In this document: piece after piece, positions 18,087-26,029 of the stretch
Layout: the number at the start of each line of letters is the position of its first letter
Numbering within the stretch: position 1 is the first letter of the stretch
Source: Arthrobacter sp. SLBN-83
Lineage (GTDB): Bacteria; Actinomycetota; Actinomycetes; Actinomycetales; Micrococcaceae
DNA: 64,000 nt
NCBI RefSeq assembly: GCF_006715285.1
Contig: NZ_VFMX01000001.1
Coordinates: forward strand, 1,612,001 to 1,676,000
Direction: 5' to 3'
Notes under the pieces: model-generated
Databases searched by the model: none
Seen by the model: only the letters and a program-made list of their open reading frames with translations
What the model was told of the DNA's origin: nothing
Translations under genes and position numbers: made by a program

Positions 18087-19397
18087 TCAGTGTGCCAGGG
18101 CGGGCTCGGCGAGCTTCACCTTTTCTGCTTCGGTGGGCACGAAGCCGGCCTGGAGTTCGGAACGTAGCTTGGCCATGTCCAGTTCGCCCTGCCATTTGGC
18201 GATTGCCACGCAGGAGACGATGTTGCAGACCGTGCTGGTGAGGGCCCGGGCCTCACTCATGAAGCGGTCGATGCCAACAATGAGGGCCACGCCGGCGACG
18301 GGGAGGGTGGGCATGACGGTCAGCGTCGCCACCAGGGCCACGAAGCCGCTTCCCGTGACACCTGCCGCGCCCTTGGAGGTCAGCAGCATCATGCCGAGCA
18401 TCAGCAGGATCTGGCCCCAGTTCAGGTGGATGTCGCAGGCCTGGGCAATGAACATGGATGCGAGGGTGAGGTAGATGGCCGTGCCGGTGAGGTTGAAGGA
18501 GTATCCGGTGGGGACAACGAGCCCCACAACGCTGCGGTCGCAGCCGATCCGTTCCAGCTTGGACAGCAGGCGCGGCAGGACAGGTTCGCTGGAGGAGGTG
18601 GCAAGGACGATCAGGAATTCGTCCTTGAAGTAGCGCAGGATCTGCCACAGGCTGAAACCGGTCATTTTGGCCAGGACGCCCAGGCCAACCACCACGAAGA
18701 CGATGCAGGCGGCGTAGAAGGAAAGGATCAGCATGCCCAGGTTGCCAATGGAGTGAGCGCCGTACTTGCCCACCGTGAAGGCCATCGCACCGAAGGCACC
18801 CAGCGGAGCCACCTTCATGATGTAGCCGAACATGATGAAGAGCAGCTTGTTGAAGCTGTTGACCACGCTCAGGGCCATCTTCCCGGGTTCGCCGAGCCTG
18901 CTGAAGGCAAAGCCGCACAGCAGCGCAATGACCAGTACCGGCAGGACTTCACCGTCGGCGAAGGCGCCAACGAAGGTGGTGGGGATGATGCTCAGGATGA
19001 AGTCCACAGGGTTGCTGCTGGGCAGCTGCGTGGTGTACTTCTGGGCCACCGAAGAATCCAGGTGCGTGGGATCGATGTGCATCCCCGCCCCGGGCTGGAA
19101 CAGCATGACGGCGGCCAGGCCCAGGGCCAGGGCGAGTGCCGTCAGGGCGTAGAAGAGGCCAAGCGAACGGACCAGGGTGGGGCCCACCTTCTTGGTGTCC
19201 CGCAGGGAGGTAATGCCTCCCACGATGGTGCAGAACACGATGGGGGCGATCATGAACTTCACGAGTTTCACGAAGCCGTCGCCGATGGGCTTGAGGGATG
19301 CGCCGAGGTCCGGCCACAGTGCGCCCACTACGACGCCGAGGGCAACTCCGATGAGTACCTGGACGTACAGGTGTCCGAGGATGGATTTGATCTTCAT
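18087..19397 (-). CDS. dctA: C4-dicarboxylate:cation symporter DctA
   Basis: 436 residues, the usual DctA length. It starts MKIKSILGHLYVQVLIGVALG; the helical-hairpin serine-rich loop LATSSSEPVLPRLLSKLE and the TGYSFNLTGTAIYLTLA segment are diagnostic for the dicarboxylate/amino acid:cation symporter family. It imports succinate, fumarate, malate and relatives across the inner membrane using H+ or Na+. It sits between the PrpF-like gene (56 bp upstream) and the MatC-like carrier (122 bp downstream), so two different carboxylate carriers are in one leftward unit. Confidence 0.93.
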   Translation of the reverse strand: MKIKSILGHLYVQVLIGVALGVVVGALWPDLGASLKPIGDGFVKLVKFMIAPIVFCTIVGGITSLRDTKKVGPTLVRSLGLFYALTALALALGLAAVMLFQPGAGMHIDPTHLDSSVAQKYTTQLPSSNPVDFILSIIPTTFVGAFADGEVLPVLVIALLCGFAFSRLGEPGKMALSVVNSFNKLLFIMFGYIMKVAPLGAFGAMAFTVGKYGAHSIGNLGMLILSFYAACIVFVVVGLGVLAKMTGFSLWQILRYFKDEFLIVLATSSSEPVLPRLLSKLERIGCDRSVVGLVVPTGYSFNLTGTAIYLTLASMFIAQACDIHLNWGQILLMLGMMLLTSKGAAGVTGSGFVALVATLTVMPTLPVAGVALIVGIDRFMSEARALTSTVCNIVSCVAIAKWQGELDMAKLRSELQAGFVPTEAEKVKLAEPALAH

Positions 19398-19453
19398 TGA
19401 ACAACTTCCTGCTTAGTGCCGCCCCTTACTAGCGGGGCAAAGAGATAAGGGTT

Positions 19454-20593
19454 TTAGGCGGACAGCTCAGCGGGCTGGGCCACGTCGATGTCTGCGGTGG
19501 CGATGTGCCGGGCTGCCCGGTGGAGGGCCACTTCGCTGACGGTGCCGTTGTCATCGGAGATGATGTCGGCGGTGATGACGCCGGCAGGCGTCCCGATGCG
19601 CACTACGCGGGGACTTCCGGCGCCGGTGGAGGGTTGGCCTGCCGCGTTGGCTACCACCGATGACGGCAGCGAGGCTGCCAGTGCAACGGCCACGGCTGAG
19701 GTGAGGCCGATCGCGGGGTGCGGCGAGAGCATGGACAGCATCCGCACCCGTATGTCGTGGCTGTCGGCGGTGATGGTTGTTCCGTCCGCGGCGATGTAGT
19801 CACCGGCAGGAGCAACGACGCCGACCTTCGGTACAGCGTTCTGCGGCGGGTCCTCGGGCTTACGCAGTCCCATGATGAGGCCTGCCGATGCGCGGGCTGC
19901 AATGAGGGTGGGCAGCTGCGCGGCGAGGTTGTCCGTCATCGAGGAAAGATCGACGCCGGCCTCCTCGGCTGGGAGGAGCACGGCTGGGGCGCCGGCGTCC
20001 ACCATTGTTGCCGTGAGCGTTTTGCCGTTCACCTGGAGCTGGTCCACCACGTTGCCGGTAGGCAGTACGGACCCAGTGCTCTTGCCCCAGGGACTGTGGA
20101 AGGAGAGATTGACGGGCACGCCTGCTGCGGTGCTGCCGGGAACCCTGGCCAAACCCGACTTGGGAATGCGCCCTCCTGGGGTGGGTACGGTTCCGGTGAG
20201 GACCGCTCCGGAGGTGAGGTGGTGCATGCGGACCTTGGTCATGCCGTCCCGGACGGGAACGATGCCTGACTGGACTGCGAACAGGGCGATGGCAGTGGCG
20301 CAGTTGCCGCAGTTGGAACCTAACTCAACGGTAGGGTCGCCGATCCCCACCTGGGCAAAAAGGTAGTCGAGGTCTGCTTCGCCACCGGGGGTTGCCCATA
20401 CGACTGCAGCCTTTGACGTGGTGGAGGTTCCGCCGCCGACACCGTCCAGCTGCCGTGCGTCCGCTGCGCCGAAAGCGGCTGACAGCAGCGCGGGGATCTC
20501 CTCGCGGGTGGGGGCGTGGAGGGCCACATCCCTGGCATCGAAGAGCCAGCACTTGCTGGTGCCGCCCCGGTACCAATGTCCTTTGAGTCCCAC
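19454..20593 (-). CDS. PrpF-family isomerase (candidate aconitate delta-isomerase)
   Basis: About 379 residues with the diaminopimelate-epimerase-like fold of the PrpF family: WYRGGTSKCW near the N-terminus, DGVGGGTSTTSKAAVVW (with the conserved Lys) and the SNCGNCATA motif with the active-site cysteine region. PrpF isomerises 2-methylaconitate. Other family members act on oxalomesaconate or, in Ustilago (Adi1), interconvert cis- and trans-aconitate. Beside tricarballylate dehydrogenase, an aconitate substrate is the natural guess. I take the GTG at 20593 because GAGGGAG precedes it by 7 bases; the in-frame ATG at 20611 has no Shine-Dalgarno. Confidence 0.85.
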   Translation of the reverse strand: MGLKGHWYRGGTSKCWLFDARDVALHAPTREEIPALLSAAFGAADARQLDGVGGGTSTTSKAAVVWATPGGEADLDYLFAQVGIGDPTVELGSNCGNCATAIALFAVQSGIVPVRDGMTKVRMHHLTSGAVLTGTVPTPGGRIPKSGLARVPGSTAAGVPVNLSFHSPWGKSTGSVLPTGNVVDQLQVNGKTLTATMVDAGAPAVLLPAEEAGVDLSSMTDNLAAQLPTLIAARASAGLIMGLRKPEDPPQNAVPKVGVVAPAGDYIAADGTTITADSHDIRVRMLSMLSPHPAIGLTSAVAVALAASLPSSVVANAAGQPSTGAGSPRVVRIGTPAGVITADIISDDNGTVSEVALHRAARHIATADIDVAQPAELSA

Positions 20594-20660
20594 TGTATTT
20601 CTCCCTCGCATCTAGCAGGGTGCTCTACTTCACAGCACCTCGTACTTCTACGATCCGGGA

Positions 20661-20678
20661 TTGTTGAGTTCAGCACAA
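20661..20678. promoter_or_regulatory. Candidate LysR box in prpF-like/lysR divergent promoter
   Basis: TTGT-N10-ACAA inverted repeat in the 129-bp AT-rich gap between the divergent PrpF-like and LysR genes. Position and spacing suit an autoregulating LysR protein. No experimental support is available. Confidence 0.4.
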
Positions 20679-20722
20679 TCACAAGAAAATCGACAACTAT
20701 CGACTTTTGCTAAACTCACCTC

Positions 20723-21628
20723 ATGGCAATCTTTGATCTTCATCGGCTGCATGTGCTGCGCGAGGTGGGCCGTACGGGGTCACTGACCTCCGCGGCCGCC
20801 TCCCTTTCCTTCACCACGTCGGCGGTCTCGCAGCAAGTCGCAAAACTCGAGCAGGAGATGGGCGTGGTCCTCATCGAACGCCACCCCCGGGGGGTGGTGC
20901 TGACGGAAGCCGGCCACGCCCTTCTGCAGTACGCGGAAGATATCGACAGGACTGTTGAAGCTGCGCGCGCCGAAATGGGAGAGTTCGCGGGACTACGCCG
21001 GGGGCAGTTGCGCCTGGGGACCTTTCCCACCGTTGGCGCATCGCTGATGCCGGACGTTGTACTCGCCTTCCGTGCCCGCCATCCGGACGTTGCGGTGACT
21101 GTTGTCAGCGCCCGCCGGGACGGGCTCTTGGAACGGTTGCGGCGGCGGGAAATCGAACTCACGCTGCTTTGGGATTACCCCTGGCAGCAGATTGACGATC
21201 CTGACCTGACCCTGGTCCGGCTGATGAACGATCCAACGGTGCTGCTGGTACCGCGCGACCATCCGGCGGCGGAACTGGCTTCGGTCCGCATCGACTCGTT
21301 GAAGGACCAGGAATGGGTTGTCCGCGACGAGCACCCCGTAGCCGACGTCCTCAGCCGGGTCTGCCGCGACGCAGGGTTTGAGCCGCGGATCGCCTTCGCG
21401 GCCAACGATTATCAGGAAACCCAAGGCATGGTGGCTGCGGGCATCGGCATCGCGCTGGCGCCGAAGCTGGCATTGACCGCTCTGAGGCCCGACGTCGTGG
21501 CCGTGCCGCTCGCCAAGTCCCCGAAGCGCCGGATCCTCCTTGCCCACTTGACGAACCGGAGGCTCAGCCCGGCCGCGCAACAGGCAACGAAGGTGTTTCG
21601 GTCCATCGCCAAGGGTGAGACGTCCTGA
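20723..21628 (+). CDS. LysR-family transcriptional regulator
   Basis: 301 residues. The N-terminal winged helix (about 1-65) reads FDLHRLHVLREVGRTGSLTSAAASLSFTTSAVSQQVAKLE. The periplasmic-binding-like effector domain (90-295) starts GQLRLGTFPTVGASLMPDVV. It is divergent from the PrpF-like/DctA/MatC genes and upstream of tcuA, so it probably controls the carboxylate island in response to one of its substrates. In Salmonella the tricarballylate operon is also controlled by a LysR protein (TcuR). Confidence 0.92.
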   Translation: MAIFDLHRLHVLREVGRTGSLTSAAASLSFTTSAVSQQVAKLEQEMGVVLIERHPRGVVLTEAGHALLQYAEDIDRTVEAARAEMGEFAGLRRGQLRLGTFPTVGASLMPDVVLAFRARHPDVAVTVVSARRDGLLERLRRREIELTLLWDYPWQQIDDPDLTLVRLMNDPTVLLVPRDHPAAELASVRIDSLKDQEWVVRDEHPVADVLSRVCRDAGFEPRIAFAANDYQETQGMVAAGIGIALAPKLALTALRPDVVAVPLAKSPKRRILLAHLTNRRLSPAAQQATKVFRSIAKGETS

Positions 21629-21717
21629 CAAAGGAGGGGCCGGCGTCGTCACATCTCAACTCCTGCCCGCCCTGCCAGTCCTGCTGACAGGAGGCATTGC
21701 ATGCGACGGCATACCTA

Positions 21718-21735
21718 TGTATACAATCGTGTACA
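21718..21735. promoter_or_regulatory. Candidate GntR/FCD operator upstream of tcuA
   Basis: TGTATACA (21718-21725) is a perfect palindrome, followed four bases later by TGTACA (21730-21735), another perfect palindrome. The pair resembles the GTATAC-centred sites of FCD-type GntR regulators, and one such regulator is encoded two genes downstream. It lies 25 bp before the tcuA start. Confidence 0.5.
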
Positions 21736-21759
21736 GCGATGGAGCTGAGGAGGTTAGAG

Positions 21760-23220
21760 ATGGTCAGAAGCGACGTTTTGGTAGTTGGCGGCGGCAATGC
21801 CGGATTCGCGGCAGCACTTGCAGCCGCCGAGCGCGGACGCAAGGTTGTCCTGCTGGAAAAGGCCCAGGAAGCCGCATCCGGTGGCAACAGCTTCTACACC
21901 GCCGGCGCCACCCGCATCTCCCATGAGGGGCTCGGGGAGATCATCGAATTCGTGGAGCCTGACGACCGGCACGCCGTCACCGAAGTCCCCGCTTACACCG
22001 CTGCCGAATACCTTGCCGACCTGTCCAAGGTCTCCGAAGGCCGCAACGACCCCGGCCTGTCCGCCGTCCTGGTCAGCGAAAGCAACCCGACGCTGCGCTG
22101 GCTCCAGGGCATGGGACTCAAATACCGCCTGATGTATGAGCGCCAGGCATACCGGACCCAGGACGGAGGGTACCTGTTCTGGGGCGGCCTGCACGTGGGC
22201 AACGTGGGCGGCGGCAAGGGACTTATGGCCGACCACCGCGCCGCCGCGGAGCGCATGGGCGTGGAAGTCATCTATGACTGCGCCGCCACCGGACTCATCC
22301 ACGAGGACGGCCGCGTCTGCGGTGTCCGGTACCGCACTTCAACCGAAGAAGGCGAATTCAGGGCTGAATCCGTCATCCTCGCGTCGGGAGGTTTCGAAGC
22401 CTCGCCGGAACTGCGCCGCGAACACCTGGGCGAGGGCTGGCAGAACGCGAAGGTACGCGGCACGCCGGGCAACACAGGCGAGATGATCCTCGCCGCCCTT
22501 GACGCCGGGGCGGCCAAAGGCGGCGACTGGTCCACCTGCCACAGCGTGGCCTGGGACGCCTGGCACCCGGAGAACGAGGGCAACCTTGAACTCACCAACC
22601 AGCTCACCCGCGGCGGCTACCCGCTGGGCATCGTGGTGAACAACGAGGGCAAGCGGTTCGTGGACGAAGGAGCCGACTACCGCAATTACACCTACGCGAA
22701 GTATGGCCGCGACATCCTGGCCCAGCCGGGTTCGGCCGCCTTCCAGATCTTTGACGCCTCCTCCCGTCCGATGTTGCGGGCCGAGGAGTACGACATGCCG
22801 GGAGTCTCGGTGGTCACCGCGCCGACCCTGGCCGAGCTGGCCCAGAAAGCCGGCATCAGCCCGGAAGGCCTGGCGGAAACGGTGCAGGGCTTCAACGATT
22901 CGATTGCCGAGGACGCGCCGTTTGACCCCAATGTCAAGGACGGACGCCGCGCCGATACCCAGCCGCCGAAAAGCAATTGGGCCCGCAGCATCGCCACCGG
23001 ACCGTTCTACGCCTTCCCCGTTACCTGCGGCATCACCTTCACCTTCGGCGGACTGAAGACTGACACCTGGGGCCGCGTGCTCACCGAAGACGCGGAGCCG
23101 CTCGAAGGGCTCTATGCCTGCGGGGAAGCGCTGGGCGGGCTGTTCAGCGGCAACTACCCCGGCGGTTCCGGGCTTGCTGCGGGCGCCGTCTTCGGCCGCC
23201 GCGCCGGCTCAATCGCGTAG
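21760..23220 (+). CDS. tcuA: FAD-dependent tricarballylate dehydrogenase
   Basis: 486 residues. The N-terminal FAD-binding motif VLVVGGGNAGFAAALAAAERG is followed by VVLLEKAQEAASGGNSFYTAGATR. A fumarate-reductase-type C-terminus ends YACGEALGGLFSGNYPGGSGL. This matches TcuA, which oxidises tricarballylate to cis-aconitate, feeding the TCA cycle. The ATG at 21760 is preceded by AGGAGG at 6 bases; upstream in-frame ATGs at 21697 and 21739 lack this. TcuB, the iron-sulfur/membrane partner that reoxidises TcuA in Salmonella, is not in the window. Other FRD-type 3-oxosteroid or fumarate-reductase-like activities cannot be fully excluded. Confidence 0.82.
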   Translation: MVRSDVLVVGGGNAGFAAALAAAERGRKVVLLEKAQEAASGGNSFYTAGATRISHEGLGEIIEFVEPDDRHAVTEVPAYTAAEYLADLSKVSEGRNDPGLSAVLVSESNPTLRWLQGMGLKYRLMYERQAYRTQDGGYLFWGGLHVGNVGGGKGLMADHRAAAERMGVEVIYDCAATGLIHEDGRVCGVRYRTSTEEGEFRAESVILASGGFEASPELRREHLGEGWQNAKVRGTPGNTGEMILAALDAGAAKGGDWSTCHSVAWDAWHPENEGNLELTNQLTRGGYPLGIVVNNEGKRFVDEGADYRNYTYAKYGRDILAQPGSAAFQIFDASSRPMLRAEEYDMPGVSVVTAPTLAELAQKAGISPEGLAETVQGFNDSIAEDAPFDPNVKDGRRADTQPPKSNWARSIATGPFYAFPVTCGITFTFGGLKTDTWGRVLTEDAEPLEGLYACGEALGGLFSGNYPGGSGLAAGAVFGRRAGSIA

Positions 23221-23261
23221 AGCAACAGCAGCACCAAAGAGCAAACGGAAAAGAGGAAAAA

Positions 23262-23897
23262 GTGGCCAGTCCCGTCCACCAGCGGCTTCGCGAAGACGTT
23301 CTCGCCAGCGTCTTCGCGCCTGGCGAGCCGCTCACGGAAGCCAAGCTCACTGAGCGGTACGGGGCCTCCCGGACGCCCGTGCGGGAAGCCCTGCAGCGGC
23401 TGGAGCAGGACGGGCTGGTTGAAAGACGCGGCAAAGCAGTGGTCGTGCGCACGCATTCGGCCGAGGAGATCATCGACATCTACGAGTCGAGGATCATCCT
23501 TGAGCAGGCCGCCGCCTCCAAAGCCGCCATCAAGGCAACCGCCCTGGACCACCAGCTGCTCAAGGGACTGCTGCTGCAAATGCAGCAGCTGGATCCCACC
23601 GATGGCCGCGCGCTCGCGGAAACCAACCGCGCCTTCCACGCGCAGCTGTGGCACGCCACGCACAGCCCGTCGCTGATCGGACTGCTGGAACGCCTGGATC
23701 AACAGGTGCGCCGGTACACCCTGACTACGTTGACCTACCCCGGCAGGTGGGCTGCGGTGCTGGCGGACTACGCCAAACTGCTGGCCGCCATCGAGGACGG
23801 GGACTCCGGGCGCGCGGGCGAGATCGCCGCCCGCCACATGTCGGATGCTTTGGCCATCAGGCTGAAGATGTACGCCGAAGATCCCAGGACGCTCTAG
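23262..23897 (+). CDS. GntR-family regulator, FCD type
   Basis: 211 residues starting at GTG, with AGAGGA five bases upstream. The winged helix is at 5-65 (VHQRLREDVLASVFAPGEPL, YGASRTPVREALQRLEQDGL). The FCD ligand domain (80-205) has the metal-binding histidines in NRAFHAQLWHATHS and IAARHM. FCD regulators sense organic acids, often repressing the neighbouring catabolic gene. It lies 41 bp after tcuA and is probably cotranscribed, giving the island two regulators. Confidence 0.92.
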   Translation: MASPVHQRLREDVLASVFAPGEPLTEAKLTERYGASRTPVREALQRLEQDGLVERRGKAVVVRTHSAEEIIDIYESRIILEQAAASKAAIKATALDHQLLKGLLLQMQQLDPTDGRALAETNRAFHAQLWHATHSPSLIGLLERLDQQVRRYTLTTLTYPGRWAAVLADYAKLLAAIEDGDSGRAGEIAARHMSDALAIRLKMYAEDPRTL

Positions 23898-24010
23898 GCC
23901 GCACCCGCGGCCTGGCAGCGTCCCTACAAGACCCGCCGGCCGATGTTCCTGCATACTCCATCGCAACAGGTAACCCGAAAGTCGGGCGCAGGACGTCAGC
24001 CGGCGCAAGA

Positions 24011-24042
24011 GGTGGGGCAGGCTCCAATGAGCCTGCCCCACC
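24011..24042. terminator. Strong hairpin after the GntR gene
   Basis: GGTGGGGCAGGCTC at 24011-24024, a CAAT loop, then the perfect 14-bp complement GAGCCTGCCCCACC at 24029-24042, followed by TTGCTTTC. It is a Rho-independent-type terminator for the tcuA-gntR unit. Confidence 0.8.
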
Positions 24043-24068
24043 TTGCTTTCCACTCGCCCTGGTAGCCG

Positions 24069-24114
24069 CAAGGACGACGGCGAAGGTCAGGTGAGTACCG
24101 CCGTCGAACCTTCC
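24069..24114. repeat. Dispersed palindromic repeat, copy B
   Basis: Right arm CGCCGTCGAACCTTCC and a degraded left arm GCAAGGACGACGGCG around an AGGTCAGGTGAGTAC centre. The 305-bp gap between the GntR gene and the dioxygenase-like gene holds this copy, the terminator above, and otherwise nothing recognisable. Confidence 0.6.
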
Positions 24115-24202
24115 AAGGGCGGCGACGTGCTCCCTTGGGACGCACAGCAAGGGCACAGCAGCAACCGGTCCGGGGCATAGCCCCCTGCGGTTTCCTTGCA
24201 TC

Positions 24203-25117
24203 ATGACCACTTCACGCACGCCCCGTCAGCCCGATCTTGATCAGCCGCATCCCAACCACGACCGGGGGCTGGAGTTCGACTTGCACACCCTCGTGAGCCG
24301 CAGGTCCCTGGGACTGTTCCTGGGCGCAGGGGGTGCAGCCGCCGCGCTCGCCGCCTGCGCCCCGGCCGGCACCACCGGCTCCACGTCTTCGGCGGCATCC
24401 ACGGCAACCGCCTCGGCGCCGTCCGCTGCTGCCTCATCCGTCGACGGAGCTACCGCCACTCCAACGCTGACGCGTGCCATTGCCGAGTGCGGCGTGGAAA
24501 TTCCGCAGGAAACAGCAGGTCCCTATCCTGGCGATGGCTCCAACGGGCCGAACGTCCTGGCGGCGTCGGGCGTGGTGCGCCGGGACATTACCACGAGCTT
24601 CGGAACCGCGTCCGCGAAGGCCGAAGGCGTTCCGCTGACGTTCACGCTGACCCTCCTGGACAAGGCCAACGGCTGCTCCCCGCTGGCCGGCGCCGCTGTC
24701 TACGCGTGGCACTGCGACCGGGACGGAAAGTACTCGATGTACGACTCAAGCCTGCAGAACGAGAACTACCTCCGCGGCGTGCAGGAAGCCGATGCCAACG
24801 GGCAGGTCACGTTCACGTCCATCTTCCCCGCCGCCTACTCGGGGCGCTGGCCCCACATCCACTTCGAGGTGTTCGAGTCGATGAACAACGCAACAGCGGC
24901 CGGGCAGGTCCTGGCTGTCTCCCAGATCGCACTGCCGCAGGCCGCCTGCGACGACGTGTACGCCACCCCAGGCTACGAGCGCAGCGTCACGAACATGACG
25001 CGCACAACCTTGAAGTCGGACAACGTGTTTGGCGACGACGGCGGCATTTACCAGTTGGCGACCATGACCGGTTCAGCCGCTGCCGGCTACATGGCGGGGC
25101 TCAACGTGACGATCTAA
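24203..25117 (+). CDS. Secreted intradiol ring-cleavage dioxygenase-like lipoprotein
   Basis: 304 residues. The N-terminal twin-arginine-type signal SRRSLGLFLGAGGAAAALAAC ends in a lipobox cysteine. A Ser/Ala/Thr-rich linker runs to about 85. The catalytic fold contains PQETAGPYPGD, AAVYAWHCDRDGKYSMYD (an iron-ligand Tyr) and GRWPHIHFEVF (the HxH pair), as in intradiol dioxygenases. Extracytoplasmic members of this family are common in actinobacteria and fungi; their substrates are aromatic diols, poorly defined. It is monocistronic, with a hairpin upstream and palindromic repeat C nine bases after its stop. Confidence 0.88.
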   Translation: MTTSRTPRQPDLDQPHPNHDRGLEFDLHTLVSRRSLGLFLGAGGAAAALAACAPAGTTGSTSSAASTATASAPSAAASSVDGATATPTLTRAIAECGVEIPQETAGPYPGDGSNGPNVLAASGVVRRDITTSFGTASAKAEGVPLTFTLTLLDKANGCSPLAGAAVYAWHCDRDGKYSMYDSSLQNENYLRGVQEADANGQVTFTSIFPAAYSGRWPHIHFEVFESMNNATAAGQVLAVSQIALPQAACDDVYATPGYERSVTNMTRTTLKSDNVFGDDGGIYQLATMTGSAAAGYMAGLNVTI

Positions 25118-25125
25118 CGCGGCCC

Positions 25126-25166
25126 TGCGCGACGGCGGCGGCGAGGCGAGAGCCGTCGTCGTACCC
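25126..25166. repeat. Dispersed palindromic repeat, copy C
   Basis: GCGCGACGGCGGC and GCCGTCGTCGTACCCT as partial complementary arms, nine bases after the dioxygenase stop. It is the most degenerate of the six copies. Confidence 0.5.
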
Positions 25167-25272
25167 TACAAGGGTGCTTCACTTGGGACCGCACAGCTGA
25201 AGGCTCTGGCGGTGCAAGGCCGGCCGAACTATGCTCTCTCGCATCACCCAGCACATCGTGAAGGGACCAATG

Positions 25273-25734
25273 ATGAAACTGAGCCACATTCCCCTCCGCC
25301 TGGCCACCGGCGCGTTCATTCTCAACGCCGGCTACAGCAAGCGGAACCTGGACAAGGACAGTGCCGCCCACCTGCAGGGCATGGGCGCCAAGGCGTTCCC
25401 GCAGCTGAGCCGGATGGAACCGGAAAGGTTTGGGAAGCTGCTCAGCTACGCCGAGATGACCCTGGGCGCAACACTCCTGGCACCGTTCGTGCCGAGCCGG
25501 CTGGCGGGGCTGGGCCTGGGCCTCTTCTCCGGATCAATGCTGACCATGTACCTGAAGACTCCCGAAATGACCTTGGATGACGGGATCCGGCCAAGCCAGC
25601 AAGGCACCGTACTGGCAAAGGACGTCTGGATGTTCGGCATCGCCCTGGCACTGATCCTGGACCGGAAGGGTTCTCCTACGCGAGGTGCACGGCGTTCCAC
25701 TCCAGGAGCCGTGGTTCGGCCAGCCCTTCGGTGA
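25273..25734 (+). CDS. DoxX-like small membrane protein
   Basis: About 153 residues with three or four hydrophobic stretches: IPLRLATGAFILNAGYSK, LGATLLAPFVPSRLAGLGLGLFSG and a late VWMFGIALALILD. The pattern LRLATGAFILNAG is reminiscent of DoxX/DUF-type membrane proteins. Start chosen at the ATG at 25273 with AAGGGA six bases upstream; an ATG lies directly before it at 25270. The last 59 bp overlap the convergent YciI gene, and the last 20 codons look like read-through into that gene's antisense. Function unknown. Confidence 0.65.
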   Translation: MKLSHIPLRLATGAFILNAGYSKRNLDKDSAAHLQGMGAKAFPQLSRMEPERFGKLLSYAEMTLGATLLAPFVPSRLAGLGLGLFSGSMLTMYLKTPEMTLDDGIRPSQQGTVLAKDVWMFGIALALILDRKGSPTRGARRSTPGAVVRPALR

Positions 25735-25954
25735 CGAAGGGGTCGCCGGCCACAAACCGTTCCGCTTCCTGCCGGGAGGTGAAGATGCCCATGGAGCTGG
25801 CGGCAGGGTCGGGGTCCTGGAACGGGCCGAGGGCAACAAGGCCTCCGCCGTCTGCGTGGAAGGCCTGGTAATAGGCCTTGTGGCGCGGGTAGGTTTCCAT
25901 GATCCGGGAGCGGTCGACGCCCTCGCGCACGGTGTACAGCACGACGCATTCCAT
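25676..25954 (-). CDS. YciI-family protein
   Basis: 92 residues, complete for the family: MECVVLYTVREGVDRSRIME, a central HKAYYQAFHADGG (His), LALGP-type strand VALGPFQDPDPAASSMGIF, and DPFVTEGLAEPRLLEW near the end. YciI-like proteins are small dimers with a ferredoxin-like fold; their activity is uncertain. It is convergent with, and overlaps, the DoxX-like gene. Confidence 0.88.
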   Translation of the reverse strand: MECVVLYTVREGVDRSRIMETYPRHKAYYQAFHADGGGLVALGPFQDPDPAASSMGIFTSRQEAERFVAGDPFVTEGLAEPRLLEWNAVHLA

Positions 25955-26029
25955 GCGTGCGAACTTACCACGCAGAGTGTGCGTGGTGGCCTGGACGCCG
26001 GGGGCGCCGGCCTCCTGGCTTGTGGCGCC

